The translations under genes were made by a program, and so were the position numbers. A model generated the notes under the pieces. It saw only the letters and a program-made list of their open reading frames with translations. It was not told the origin of the DNA and searched no databases. From Hypomesus transpacificus (taxonomy: Eukaryota; Chordata; Actinopteri; Osmeriformes; Osmeridae), in assembly GCF_021917145.1 (NCBI RefSeq), contig NC_061068.1, positions 3,458,768-3,522,767 of the forward strand: a stretch of DNA of 64,000 nucleotides. Direction: 5' to 3'. This document shows positions 1-11,229 of this stretch, piece by piece (within the stretch, counting starts at the first letter, position 1; every line of letters starts with the position of its first letter).

Positions 1-432
1 GGAGTGAAAGACAACATGTTATTTACATGTTTATACAGACTTGGTATGTTTTCCTGTGAACTTCCAGATCAATTTGACATCTTTAAACAATGCTACTGGA
101 TGAATTTATAATATCGTAATGTACATATGGTTGTCCTTTGTGCATCAAACTAAACAAAATTCCAATCCTTTACCATTGGGGGAAGAGAGAAAAAAACAGC
201 TGTTGTGGGTTTTTTATGATCAGCTGTTTTCTCTGGTCCTGGGAGTGAGTGTGACCATTGATTGTTATTTATAGGGTTAGAACACACGAGAGATGGGAAG
301 GTCTGGGCTATGGGGGATGTTTGTCTTTTACCATTGCAATGGTTGTGTTGTGACTATATACTGACATGTAATGAGAGGTAACTGTCAAGAAAACTATACA
401 AGTAAATGAACTGCCATCTCTTGGATCCACTG

Positions 433-469
433 TAGAGAGAAAGAGAGAGAGAGAAAGAGAGAGAGAGAT

Positions 470-508
<39 letters not shown>

Positions 509-577
509 GGAGACACAGAGAGTGAGAGAGGGAGACAGAGAGCGAGAGAGGGAGACAGAGAGCGAGAGAGGGAGACG
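433..577. repeat. GA-rich microsatellite
   Basis: Nearly pure GA dinucleotides broken by GGGAGACAGAGAGCGAGAGA-type repeats. The open frame across it is low-complexity and not a gene. Confidence 0.9.
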
Positions 578-1539
578 ATCTTATCTACTTTGAACCTGTC
601 TGTCTCACATTTCTCACACTCTGAGGTGGACTCACACCTGGCCTTGAATGTCATGCTAAACAACTGCTAAACATTTACTAGCAGAGTTCTCAGATGTTTG
701 TCTCTTTTTTTTTTTTTACAGTATCTTGTTTTTTTATTACCATAATCATGATTAATATTGTTTTTATTTGTTGTTTTGGACTTTCAGGGGACGCCATATG
801 CACCCATTGAAAATGTGTGTTTGTGTTGACATTGGTGAGATCTTCTGTATCATAATCAAAACGGTGTTGGCAAGTTTTTGGTTGAAGGGGGTTCTTTAGG
901 CCTTAGTTACCATTGTGCATTGCCTTTTTGTATTATCTGTTATCTTAAGAGTAAAGGGGGTGTATTATATAATCAAATCAAAATGTGTATCCTAACAATA
1001 AAAGACGCATGGTGCCTTTAGGAAAATTTTCCCCAGAAAACCTATTAAATATGTTGGTTTTATTTATTCAGTCTGAGTCTTATTGCATTGCTAAAAAGAC
1101 ATTGCGGTAATGATGGGAAGATTCCAAACTAAACTACCTAAGTAGTTTTTTATGTTATCAATTGAGACCGCAACACTGCCAAAGGACTTCCTCTTTATGA
1201 TTCTGCAACCACTCAAAGTTAACTTATAGTCTTAGTGTTTATCATAAATGTTAACGATGTTCCCAAGTTCAGTTGTTTTAACGCTAAACTTACCCAGTCC
1301 AGAGTCCAGAGGAGTCAGCGATACGGGTACTTTTATTTTGAAGGCTTGTTTTCAACCAGATAGCAGCTAGCTAGCTACCGTATACATTTAGCTGGTCAGT
1401 TACCAAATTTTGCACCTTCTTAGTTATGTTCGTAATGTTAGCCAATGGTAGCTAGTTACCTCTAACCTATATGTCTCTGGTTGTGTGTGATCAGTTTGAA
1501 CTGTCACGCTGTGGTCTATCAGTCGGTGTCTGTTGACAT

Positions 1540-1600
1540 TGCAGAAGTCACTCCACCGTCGCACCGCACTGCGAACCAGCTATCATCAACCCCAAGCCGG
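1540..1600 (+). other. Candidate non-coding first exon of smpd2
   Basis: A GT-rich donor (CCGG|GTAAGTTC) sits at 1600/1601, and a matching acceptor (TCTCTCCAG) at 2189 opens the exon that carries the smpd2 ATG. This fits a 5' UTR exon spliced to the first coding exon. The left boundary is not visible and the assignment is an inference that needs transcript data. Confidence 0.35.
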
Positions 1601-2214
1601 GTAAGTTCATTCAGTTGAAATATTAGCGAGCTAGCCATTGAAATAAAAAGCAATCTGTCACCTGTACTGGCGAAAGAACATGAGTTGGTGATATTGGTCA
1701 ACGAGGCCGTGACTGGTTATGTAAACTCAGAAATATAGCAGAAGTACAGTACGTTTTAGCTGCCTGTCTAGAACTTCAAGAATCGTCATCAGGCCCATTA
1801 GTGACTGTAGTACATTTAGTCATTTAGCAGACGCTCTTATCCAGAGTAGCCTACACAGACTGATCTGGGCATCTCATCTAACTTTGGATACGATTTCTTT
1901 CTTCAGCACAGTGTAATAATACATTTTGACAATGTGTATCAACTGAGAATTCGGTGTTTCAAGTCCTGTTTACGTCGAATTATGTTGCTCAATGTAAAGT
2001 TTTACAAAGAATAGTGCTTGTCTGGCATTCTTCATTTTGCACCGTGTAGCACATTTAAAGGTGACTGTAAAAACTAGGCTACTAGAATTATGTATCAGAG
2101 GTCATTCATGTGCATCGTAAGTGTTTATTATCTACAACAATCTTGTTTTTCTTCTCTGATTGACGTCGTCAGTCTTTTGTTCTCTCCAGGAACCAAGCTC
2201 TAAGGTTGTTCACA

Positions 2215-5200
2215 ATGACTGCTGACCCGAGTGCTCCGATGGTAGCGATTGACCCGCTCAGGTTGAGAGTGTTCTCTCTCAACTGCTGGTGAGTACTGTG
2301 ATGGTCCTCGTAAGTATTATTAGCTTTCTGAGTAAAATGAGGATGCTAAGTATTATGACTTTACTGAGTACTCTGAAGTATTAACCTAAGTACTACTACA
2401 GATGGCAAAACACACCCTTCACTAAAGTACTCATGTTTAAAAAGACCCTGGTAAAAGTGGAAGTACATACCACTTTTTCACTCAAGTTAAAGTAAAGAAG
2501 TGTGGGCTCTGACATGTACTTAAGTAAAAAGTAGCCATTACTACCACGTTTTAATATTTTCAACCTTTCAAAATATATTTTAAAAACCTGCCCCCTAAAT
2601 ATTTTTTCAAACTTTAGAAACTTTTTATTTGAACACATTTTTTTTCAACCTTTCTGAACTTTTTCCCAAAAATATTTTCAACTTTTCTGAACTTTACCTT
2701 TTGAAACATTCTTTGAAACTTGGTACATGGTAGCATCGTAGACGTGCATGTCAGCCAGGAAATTTGAAAAAGGCACGTAATGACAAGAAATAATATTTAT
2801 CATGCCACCAAATACAGATTAAACGGTGATCTGGGCACAGATAGATCTGGACTGCTCACAGTGCAGTGGGCCCAAGCTCACAGTGCAGTGGGCCCAAGCT
2901 CACAGTGCAGTGGGCCCAAGCTCACAGTGCAGTGGGTCCAAGCTCACAGTGCAGTGGGCCCAAGCTGACAGTGCAGTGGGTCCAAGCTCACAGTGCAGTG
3001 GGCCCAAGCTGACAGTGCAGTGGGTCCAAGCTCACAGTGCAGTGGGCCCAAGCTCACAGTGCAGTTGTTCATGCTGTCTACTTTGTTCCTCTTCTTAGGG
3101 GTATCCGTTACCTCAGCAAACACTGTTCTCAGCGCTATACTATGCTTGCGGAACTGCTGAGCAGGGAGGGGTATGATATCGTCTTGCTGCAGGAGGTTAG
3201 CTAACACACACACACTCGTGCGTGCGCACACACACACTATTTATCTTTCTCCTTTTTGTGAACACTCAGTCACTCTAAATATTTGCACTCTCTCCCTGTC
3301 AGGCTATCTCTCTCTCCCTCTCTCTCTTTCTCTCTCTTTCTCTGTCTCTGTCTCTGTGTCTGTCTCTCTCTCACACACACACTCACAAATCTGTTCATAC
3401 CCATCAGTTCAAGTGATATGTTGGTATGTTGCTTAAGGACACCTCCATTTTCTCAGTCTCCCAGCTGTCATCGCTGTTTGGGAGTACAGCCAAGGCCTTG
3501 TAATCTCCTTCCTTATCTTTCAAGTATCAGTTCACCACAGATGTATTCTAAATGGCTTCACTAATATGTGTTTGGTGTTCAGCTGTGTCTTCCTTCTTTC
3601 CACTCAGGTATGGAGTGAAAAAGACTACCTCTTCTTGAAAAATAAGCTTGCCAGTAGCCACCCTCACTCTCATTACTTCAAAAGGTTAGTTCATTTTGTG
3701 GGTGTCTATGTGCTTTTTCCCAGACACAGAGGAATTTTCCCAAGCTTCTCTTAATACTTCCCTGACCTCCTTACCGGGGCACAAGTTTGGGATTAATCAA
3801 AGTTTACTTCCCCCTCACCTTGTTCTAATCCCCTCACTAAATCATAAAAGAGTGTTCTGCGAAAGCCACGTGTTAGACTGACAGAGCTGTACTTTCTTAG
3901 ATTCTACTGATATTATATTCAAATTCTAAGATTCTACTCAGATTATGCACAGATTCTACTGTATTTAGATTTTACTTGAACGTTCTACTTATGCTGTGTT
4001 CACACCAAACACGAAGCAAATTATTCGTGCGAATGAAGCACATTTTCGCTTCATGTTCATTTGTGTTTATTCTAATCACTGGGAGCCAACCGTTTTATTT
4101 TCTTCGTCAACCATGTCCGAAAAGACGAGTATAGACATATATTCTACTCTAAAATATATTCTACTCTTATATAGATTCTACTCTTCTATAAATTCTACCT
4201 AGATTGTACACATTCTACTGCATATATAGTTTATTCTTCTATAGATTCTACTCTTCTATAGATTCTACTTATGTTTTGCTGGACAGTATTCTTTTGTGTT
4301 TCATGACCCCATGTTGTTCATTTGGTTTCCAGTGGTGTCATAGGAAGTGGACTGGCCACCTTCTCCAAACACAGGATCCACGATGCCTTTCTGTACTGCT
4401 ACTCCTTAAATGGTTACCCTTACATGGTGAGTCAGCAGGACCCAACACAGGGCTCTCAGTCTGGGACGGCTGATTTAAGGGTTGAAAAACGTTATAAGAG
4501 CTTCTCCAGTCTTACCCTGTGCTGTTCTCTGTATCGTGTGATTATCCCCTGAGTCATGATTTGAGGACAGTTTGTGTTTACCCCTCCTGTTTGTGACTCA
4601 CACCAACTACAGGTCCACCAAGGAGACTGGTTTGGTGGGAAAGCTGTTGGCATGGTCATTTTGGAGATAGGCAGACTGAAAGCGCATGTTTATCTCACAC
4701 ATGTAAGTCCATTTTTTACCTCTCCTCCCATCCTTTCCCCTCTCCTCCTCTCCTGTCCTGAACCCTCACCATGCCTCCTCACTTCTCCCCTCTCTAGTCT
4801 CTCCTCCCTAACCTCCCCACCCCTTTACCAACCGCTCATCTCCTCTCCTCTCTTTTCCCCCTCCCCTCCTCCTCTCCTAGCAGCTGTAATCTGAGTGTGT
4901 GTTTTGTGTAGCTCCATGCAGAGTACAGCAGGGAGAGGGTCTGAGTGTGTGTTGTGTGTAGCTCCATGCAGAGTACAGCAGGGAGAGGGACTCCTACCTC
5001 CCTCACAGAGTGGTCCAGGCCTGGGAGCTGCAGCACTTCATCAGGTATGTCTAAAAGAAGGAAGACGTCTCTGATGGACAGACAGACAGACTGACTGACT
5101 GACAGACTGACACTAAACTAAGTAAATAGTTTGAGCTGTGTGTTAATACAGTATGGAGTCAGGTGGCTGAGCGGTTAGGGAATCGGGCTAGTAATCTGAA

Positions 5201-7671
5201 GGTCGCCAGTTCGATTCCCGGAGCCAAATGACGTTGTGTCCTTGGGCAAGGCACTTCACCCTACTTGCCTCGGGGGAATGTCCCTGTACTTGCTGTAAGT
5301 CGCTCTGGATAAGAGCGCCTGCTAAATAACTAAATATAAATATAAATGTAATAGTGAGATGGGGGTGTGGTTGTTCCAGACACACGTCCAGAGGTGCGGA
5401 TGTGGTGATCCTGGGAGGGGACCTGAACATGCACCCCCAGGACTTGGGCACCAGACTGCTCATGGCCTCCACCGGCCTGAGGGACTGCTACACCGAGACA
5501 GACGCCTTCCACGTGAGACTCAACTCAGCGCTCACATCTAACAACTTCTGTTTGCAGGGGTTTGATTGTCTGCACCACTTCCTGTTTGCAGGGGTGTGAT
5601 TGTCTGCACCACTTCCTGTTTGCAGGGGTGTGATTGTCAGCACCACTTCCTGTTTTGCAGGGGTGTGATTGTCTGCACCACTTCCTGTTTGCAGGGGTGT
5701 GATTGTCAGCACCACTTCCTGTTTGCAGGGGTGTGATTGTCAGCACCACTTCCTGTTTGCAGGGGTGTGATTGTCTGCACCACTTCCTGTTTGCAGGGGT
5801 GTGATTGTCAGCACCACTTCCTGTTTGCAGGGGTGTGATTGTCAGCACCACTTCCTGTTTGCAGGGGTGTGATTGTCTGCACCACTTCCTGTTTGCAGGG
5901 GTGTGATTGTCTGCACCACTTCCTGTTTTGCAGGGGTGTGAGGAAGGCATCACCCTGATAGCCGACAACTGCTTCATCAACAAGAAGGATCTGGTGCCCT
6001 TCGAGAAGGGCATACGCATAGACTACATCCTTATCAAGGTGAGCCCCACACCTGCCCTGGACAGGAAGCAGGGCTACTGTTGTCATGGTCGCTATCATGT
6101 CATACAGGTTTCAGTCATGTTGTTTTTAGTCCATCAAGACATAGAAAGGACTGACAGAATTTTATTTTAAAAAGGTAATACATTTTATGTACAGATATTA
6201 CATTGAGGTCACGATTCGATAAAAAATCGATTAACGATTTTTCCAAGATGTTTAAAATTTGTGAATTGATGTGAAACGCTAGAAGACTGAATTGTGATTT
6301 AGAATGTGAATACATATTTTCCCTCACCCCTAATAGATATTCTAGCATTTTTTGGCAGCTGTTTGTAGTTACAGTAGTGACTACAAACTCTTAACTCAGT
6401 AACTCTTTTTATTCATATCAGGCTTTTATGGAGGATTATAGGGGCCAAAACTAAATGAATAAATACACAAATAATTGAATGAATGAATAAATACTTTAAA
6501 AAATAAATAACTGTATACGTCGTGACACTGTACTTGTCATGGCTCTGTACACGTTGTGACTCTGTACACGTCGTGACTCTGTACACGTCGTGACACTGTA
6601 CATGTCATGGCTCTGTACACGTCGTGACTCTGTACACGTCGTGACTCTGTACACGTTGTGACTCTGTACACGTCGTGACACTGTACATGTCATGGCTCTG
6701 TACACATCGTGACTCTGTACACGTCGTGACTCTGTACACGTTGTGACTCTGTACACGGCGTGACTCCAGACTGTGTCGTGACTCCAGACTGTGTCGTGAC
6801 TCCAGACTGTGTCGTGACTCTGTACACGTTGTGACTCCAGACTGTGTCGTGACTCCAGACTGTGTCGTGACTCCAGACTGTGTCGTGACTCCAGACTGTG
6901 TCGTGACTCCAGACTGTGTTGTTGTGTTTCAGGGTTCGTCCAGGGTGGAGCTCCGGTGTGAGTCCATGTCCACAACCCAGGGCTCGGTCCCGGACCAGCC
7001 CCACCCCTACTCCGACCACGAGGCCCTGAGCGTGGCGCTGAGGCTGGGACCCAGGGGCCCCCAGGGGGTGGATGAGGACGGAGGGTCTGGGCCAGACTGT
7101 GCTGCAGGTACTCAGCCCCCTCCGGGGCCTCCGCGGCCCTCTGTCAGACATGAATGTGATGCATGCAAGCACCTTCAAATAGTCTAACCCTAACCCCTGT
7201 CACCCCCCCACCTTCTCTCTCACCCTCACCCCCAACTCCTGTCGTCGTCCCCTTCACCTTCTCCCTACCCACCCTCCTTCCCACCCCCCAGGGCGTGTGG
7301 CGGAGCTGGTGGACCTGGTGACAGAGGCCCGTACAGAGGTGAAGGTGGGGCTGCACTGCGCTGAGAGGCGGCGCCACACGGCGGCTCGTACGGGGGTGAT
7401 GGGCGTGGCCCTGCTGCTGCTGGAGGTGGTGATGGCTGCCGTGCCCTGGCTGGGCGGCCCTCAGCCCTTCCCCAGCGCCTCCTTCTACCTGCTGGGGGCG
7501 CTGGGCCTGGCCTCCCTGCTGGTCACCGGCATGCTCTACCTCTTCTACACCACGGAGCTGAAGGCCCTGCAGGGGGCCGAGGACCACATGAGGCTGGCCG
7601 TGGGGAGCCTGCAGGAGAGGCTGAGGGGGGAGGCCACGAAGAGGCCGCCCCCCCTGGAGGCGGAGGAGTAG
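2215..7671 (+). CDS. smpd2: Neutral sphingomyelinase (sphingomyelin phosphodiesterase 2), complete, 10 coding exons
   Basis: Coding exons: 2215-2288, 3099-3195, 3608-3684, 4333-4426, 4613-4702, 4962-5044, 5380-5512, 5934-6038, 6933-7107, 7292-7671. All junctions are GT-AG and in phase, giving 435 aa, close to mammalian SMPD2 (about 420 aa). The enzyme hydrolyses sphingomyelin to ceramide and phosphocholine, needs Mg2+, and is membrane-anchored at ER/nuclear membranes. It belongs to the DNase I-like endonuclease/exonuclease/phosphatase fold. Visible motifs: SLNCWG (about 21-26), LLQEVW with the metal-binding Glu near 57, GGDLNMHP near 184-191 (Asp and Asn), RIDYILIK near 244-251, and YSDHEAL with the catalytic His near 280. 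Two hydrophobic helices near 345-364 and 372-395 fit the family's C-terminal membrane anchors. The ATG follows a splice acceptor and gives the conserved N-terminus. Oddities: repeats crowd several acceptors (introns 1, 5, 6, 7, 8), and the exon 6 acceptor is tandemly duplicated. The paralogue suffix (a or b) cannot be decided here. Confidence 0.93.
2395..2560. repeat. Degenerate hAT/Tol2-like terminal sequence
   Basis: The stretch in smpd2 intron 1 contains ACTCAAGTTAAAGTAAAG and TACTTAAGTAAAAAGTAG, the TACTT/AAGTA-rich pattern typical of Tol2-type hAT ends in fish. A similar piece lies at about 41770-41832. Ends and target duplication were not resolved. Confidence 0.35.
2858..3066. repeat. 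22-bp minisatellite in smpd2 intron 1
   Basis: About nine copies of a 22-bp unit with core CAGTGCAGTGGGCCCAAGCT, with GGGCCC/GGGTCC and CTCA/CTGA variants. It ends about 30 bp before the exon 2 acceptor at 3099. Confidence 0.9.
4136..4270. repeat. ATTCTACTC tandem repeat in smpd2 intron 3
   Basis: Irregular copies of a unit of about 17 bp, TAGATTCTACTCTTCTA and variants. Related single copies occur from about 3896. Confidence 0.65.
4891..4990 (+). repeat. 50-bp tandem duplication spanning the exon 6 splice acceptor of smpd2
   Basis: Positions 4891-4940 and 4941-4990 are near-identical (one internal difference, TTTTG/TTGTG, and a different last base). Each copy contains a TGTGTAG|CTCCATGCAG acceptor and the start of exon 6. 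Using the first acceptor (4911/4912) would hit TGA after ten codons, so the second (4961/4962) must be the productive one. Confidence 0.9.
5155..5345 (+). repeat. tRNA-derived SINE, copy 1 (smpd2 intron 6)
   Basis: A tRNA-like head with box A-like TGGCTGAGCGGTTAGG and box B-like GTTCGATTCCC is followed by a body (CCAAATGACGTTGTGTCC, GGCAAGGCACTTCACCCTAC) and the fish tail TCTGGATAAGAGCGCCTGC, ending AT-rich. It closely matches copies at 14228-14418 and 61580-61737. Its end lies about 35 bp from the exon 7 acceptor. Confidence 0.85.
5546..5933 (+). repeat. 34-bp minisatellite built from the exon 8 splice acceptor of smpd2
   Basis: Eleven tandem 34-bp units, each containing CCTGTTTGCAG/GGGTGTGA, which is the sequence of the true acceptor and the first bases of exon 8 (CCTGTTTTGCAG|GGGTGTGA at 5933/5934). 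Units differ by TCTGC/TCAGC. The real acceptor is the twelfth and last copy. Confidence 0.93.
6518..6925. repeat. Compound 17/18-bp minisatellite in smpd2 intron 8
   Basis: The left part repeats a 17-bp CTCTGTACACGTCGTGA unit. The right part repeats an 18-bp CTCCAGACTGTGTCGTGA unit. The array ends about 10 bp before the exon 9 acceptor (6932/6933). Confidence 0.9.
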
Positions 7672-8030
7672 GTGGAGGAGGTGGAGGTAGAAGGAGTGGG
7701 AGGAGGTACGAGGAGGTGATGGAGGTAGAAGGAGTGGGAGATAGAGGTGGAAGAGGTGATGGAGGTAGAAGGAGTGGGAGATAGAGGTGGAGGAGGTGAT
7801 GGAGGTAGGAGGAGTGGGAGATAGAGGTGGAGGAGGTGATGGAGGTAGGAGGAGTGGGAGATAGAGGTGGAGGAGGTTAAGCCCTCCCCCCCTTCCCGGG
7901 GGGATAGGAGAGCTGGAGGCAGAGCAGCAGCTAGGGATGGAAGAGGAGGTAGAGGAGGAGGGTGAGGAGAAGAGGTGGAGGAGGAGGGTGAGGAGAAGAG
8001 GTGGAGGAGGAAGTGGAGGCAGGTGTCTCA
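7672..8030. repeat. Purine-rich 40-bp minisatellite in the smpd2 3' UTR region
   Basis: Directly after the smpd2 stop codon the plus strand is almost all purine plus T. At least four units with a 40-bp period, core GGTGATGGAGGTAGAAGGAG, run through 7711-7880, followed by looser AGGAGGGTGAGGAGAAGAGG repeats. It is probably transcribed as 3' UTR. Confidence 0.85.
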
Positions 8031-8689
8031 GGTCCACACCAGCAGCTGTGAACTGATCGGCAGGACCCAGGATGAAGGTGGGTCCCCTGCTGTTCATCGT
8101 GTGCTCTTTGACTGAAGGAACGCTCCAGGGAGGTGTGGAGGGCGCTTCCTGAAACAGTGCTCTCTACAGGCTACTGTGTGGCACTGCAGTGTAGTTTACC
8201 TCTATGCACCCATTTATTCCACTAGCTAATCTTTGGATGTAACTGCACTTTCTCATATTCCTTCCAACACAAACATCATAACCTCATAACATGTAAACTG
8301 TTGGCTGTGAGCTGACACAGTAAGATAGGGTTAGCCCTAAGTCTATCCCTATTGCAATCTTAAAATGTTTTTATGTTTAAGCTAGTTTTATACTCTAAGC
8401 TAGTTTTCTTTTCTTTTTTTACAGTTCAGCCTTATAATGATAACAGGCTGTAGATAATAAGTTCCTATTGCATTCCTCCACTAGCTTCTTACAGTCTTGG
8501 TGCGAACCAATTATATCAATCATATCCTGTGTTCCTCTCGTTTAGAATGTGTTTGACTGTGAAGACAGCTGGATGTCAGTTTGAATTCCCACATTTTTGT
8601 GTGAGAGAAGGAAATGTACAAATTTTAAGGTGCTGAAGGTCAAAGTTCAGTAAGACCATTGAACTCTGATGAGGTTCTGTTGTTCTGAG

Positions 8690-8870
8690 CCATACCAGTC
8701 CTGGAACTCCAGGGCTTGGCTGACTGACTGGCTGGCTGACTTGAGTGTTAGACTGACTTGACTTGTTGGCTGGTTGAACACCAGACTGGCTGACTGACTT
8801 GCTGGCTGACTGGCTAACTGGCTTTCTGGTTGAACACCTGGCTGACTGACTGACTTGAGTGGTAGACTCA
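8690..8870. repeat. GGCTGACTGACT-type tandem repeat
   Basis: Irregular tetranucleotide-derived repeats (CTGACTGACTGGCTGGCTGA). The antisense frame across it is low-complexity and not a gene. Confidence 0.75.
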
Positions 8871-8905
8871 ATTTGTTAAACAAGGGCAGTGTCCTTGTCA
8901 TCTTA

Positions 8906-9498
8906 GAATCCAGACTGTTCTATGTGATCAGGCCTGTTCCTGAGGACCAGACTGTTCTATGTGATCAGGCCTGTTCCTGAGGACCAGACTGTTCTATGTG
9001 ATCAGACCTGTTCCTGAGGACTAGACTGTTCTATGTGATCAGGCCTGTTCCTGAGAACTAGACTGTTCTATGTGATCAGGCCTGTTCCTGAGGACTAGAC
9101 TGTTCTATGTGATCAGACCTGTTCCTGAGGACCAGACTGTTCTATGTGATCAGACCTGTTCCTGAGGACTAGACTGTTCTATGTGATCAGACCTGTTCCT
9201 GAGGACTAGACTGTTCTATGTGATCAGACCTGTTCCTGAAGACTAGACTGTTCTATGTGATCAGACCTGTTCCTGAAGACCAGACTGTTCTATGTGATCA
9301 GGCCTGTTCCTGAAGACCAGACTGTTCTATGTGATCAGACCTGTTCCTGAAGACCAGACTGTTCTATGTGATCAGACCTGTTCCTGAAGACTAGACTGTT
9401 CTATGTGATCAGACCTGTTCCTGAAGACCAGACTGTTCTATGTGATCAGACCTGTTCCTGAAGACCAGACTGTTCTATGTGATCAGACCTGTTCCTGA
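8906..9498. repeat. 37-bp minisatellite downstream of smpd2
   Basis: About sixteen copies of a 37-bp unit containing CAGACTGTTCTATGTGATCA and CCTGTTCCTGA. Variant sites (CCAGAC/CTAGAC, AGGCC/AGACC, GAGGAC/GAAGAC) are grouped along the array, with GAAGAC units concentrated on the right, as expected for stepwise unit duplication. Confidence 0.93.
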
Positions 9499-10169
9499 GC
9501 ACCAGACTGCCAGGAGCATGTGCACACCACAGGGCTGGGGGGGGATTCCAGGGGGTTGTCACGGGAACAATCAGGTGTCCGGACTGAGGCTGCAGTGTTG
9601 AAAGGTCAGGGGAAGCACTTTAGTGAACATACATAGCGATGATTTATTAGATTAAATTAAATGATTGTTGATTAAATCAGTGAATATAATACAGTGTTGT
9701 GGCAAATACGTCCTCACCATACTGTGCTGTACAAATGTACGTTACAAAAACACAAGTTAAGTACATGTTTTGGACGATGACACGTTTCACTTTTTAAAAG
9801 CTTTCTATGCTGAGAGATGCGCATTGTCCATGACACACCCGCAGTCTACCAACCTGTGAATCCACTTCTGAATGATTCACTGATTTTCATTATTTTATTT
9901 GTTACTTCTACTCGGGCATAAATCCTCACAATTGTAGTTCAAAATGAATGTAGCACTATGCTAAAACACAACTGTCTATGAATCCTAACTTGACAGCCTG
10001 GGCTATATAGGGTTATTCGGGTAAACTGGGACATTGTGTAATGTGGGACACCTAAACTCCAGTGTGTGTTTTTTCCTGCTCTGACAATGTTTAGTCCACA
10101 GAACTTTAACTCTAGGTTTAGCATGGATGTCATGTGACTGAAATCACAAACTTTGATTGGTGTGGTGTC
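9499..10169. other. Intergenic stretch, no gene seen
   Basis: AT-rich unique sequence between the 37-bp array and the hAT element. I see no supported exon or RNA gene. Confidence 0.5.
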
Positions 10170-10350
10170 AAGGGGCGTAGCCAGAATAATATTTTTGGGT
10201 AGGCCTATAAAAATATGGATAGGCATCTTTTCAGTTTTTTTTTCTTATTTACTTTGCGATGTGCACCCGGTGCATAATTTTTCGGAGATGTTTTGGGTAG
10301 GCCTTAGAACACATTGGGTAGGCCTGTGCCTACCCGTGGCTACGCCCCTG
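10170..10350. mobile_element. Short non-autonomous hAT element (MITE) with 8-bp target duplication
   Basis: The ends are inverted repeats (AGGGGCGTAGCCA at 10171-10183, TGGCTACGCCCCT at 10337-10349). The flanking octamer GTGGTGTC occurs at 10162-10169 and again at 10351-10358. An 8-bp duplication with CAGGGGCG-like ends is the signature of hAT transposons. At 181 bp it has no coding capacity. A related end lies at 41146-41250. Confidence 0.8.
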
Positions 10351-10658
10351 GTGGTGTCACAGAAAGGGGCAACTGTCAATCAAAGAACTTCCCATGTGGA
10401 AATGCATGCAAAAATGTCCCATATTACCCAAATTCACCCTATCAAGGTCAGTAACACTTCACATATGTCAATTTTTTTTTTTATATATATATTTTTTGTT
10501 CCTGTTGACAATCGAATGATGTTAAGGCAATAATAAAGAATGTAGGTTATGTATGGTGCAGTATTTTGCTTTTGTGATTTGTTGTTTAATTTAATGACTT
10601 AATAAGAGTTCAGTTGATAAGTAGAAGAATAACATTTTGTTTGGCAGCATGCTTAGAG

Positions 10659-11197
10659 TAGCCGGTCCTGACCAGCCAGGGTCTGGGATCTGTCCATTGA
10701 CAAGCGTTAACTTCCATGAAGGCAGGTACTCTGTTGAAGTTTAAAACTATTGGATCTGCCTAGAGCCACTCTGATCTGCCATAACCAATCGGTAGCGTTC
10801 GCCTTAGTCATCTCCTTCACCACTACTGTAACGGAGCTAGCTGCCGTAGCTGGAAAATCAAACTGTTCCCGAACCCCGTGGGGAGGAGGGCCACAACGTC
10901 GTGGCCACCAACAAAACTCAGCAAGGATTATTCTTGCTCCGGCTTTAACTTTTGGATATTCGGCAGCGTTGCCACAACGGACCGAATGGCTTCGTTCACA
11001 TCTTTCTCCGTCGCCATTATGGAACTACAACTCAAACTAGCGCACAACATCAACGTCATCGTTCTCAGCCACTCCCACTGTTCGCTGATTGGCCCTACAA
11101 AAAAAGAGAAAACCGAATTATGTGCCGAATTCCCGGACCTAGTACAGAAGCAAAATCTAAATTGAGCGGAAGTGCGTAGGAGGGCAGAGCCAGGCTA
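10659..11197 (-). mobile_element. Non-autonomous transposon with RecQ-like helicase fragment, copy A (minus)
   Basis: The 539-bp element is bounded by short inverted ends (TAGCCGG... and ...CCAGGCTA). A perfect 9-bp target duplication TGCTTAGAG lies at 10650-10658 and 11198-11206. The minus strand encodes a decayed helicase N-terminus resembling that of copy B (23180-23744): LKPEQ is followed by an in-frame stop, and the P-loop reads PTGFGNS instead of PTGFGKS. It cannot make a working protein. Confidence 0.85.
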
Positions 11198-11229
11198 TGC
11201 TTAGAGATCAAAATATGCAAATTCAGTAG

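Larger units (their letters stand above)
1..2200. other. Upstream region of smpd2, no coding gene seen
   Basis: I see no convincing coding exon here. The stretch holds a GA-rich microsatellite (about 433-577) and a poly-T run (about 703-717). An AATAAA at 997-1002 on the plus strand could end an upstream gene's 3' UTR lying outside the window. A piece of the fish SINE tail lies in reverse orientation at about 1815-1850 (TTTAGCAGACGCTCTTATCC). Confidence 0.5.

Noticed and set aside
5161-5225. Possible tRNA gene (TGGCTGAGCGGTTAGG ... GTTCGATTCCC)
   Set aside because: The same head with the same non-tRNA body and tail occurs at 14228 and 61580, so it is the 5' part of a SINE, not a functional tRNA gene.
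7144-8097. 317-codon minus-strand frame opposite smpd2 exon 10
   Set aside because: It is composed of Pro/Leu/Ser from the purine-rich repeat and the antisense of a conserved coding exon.
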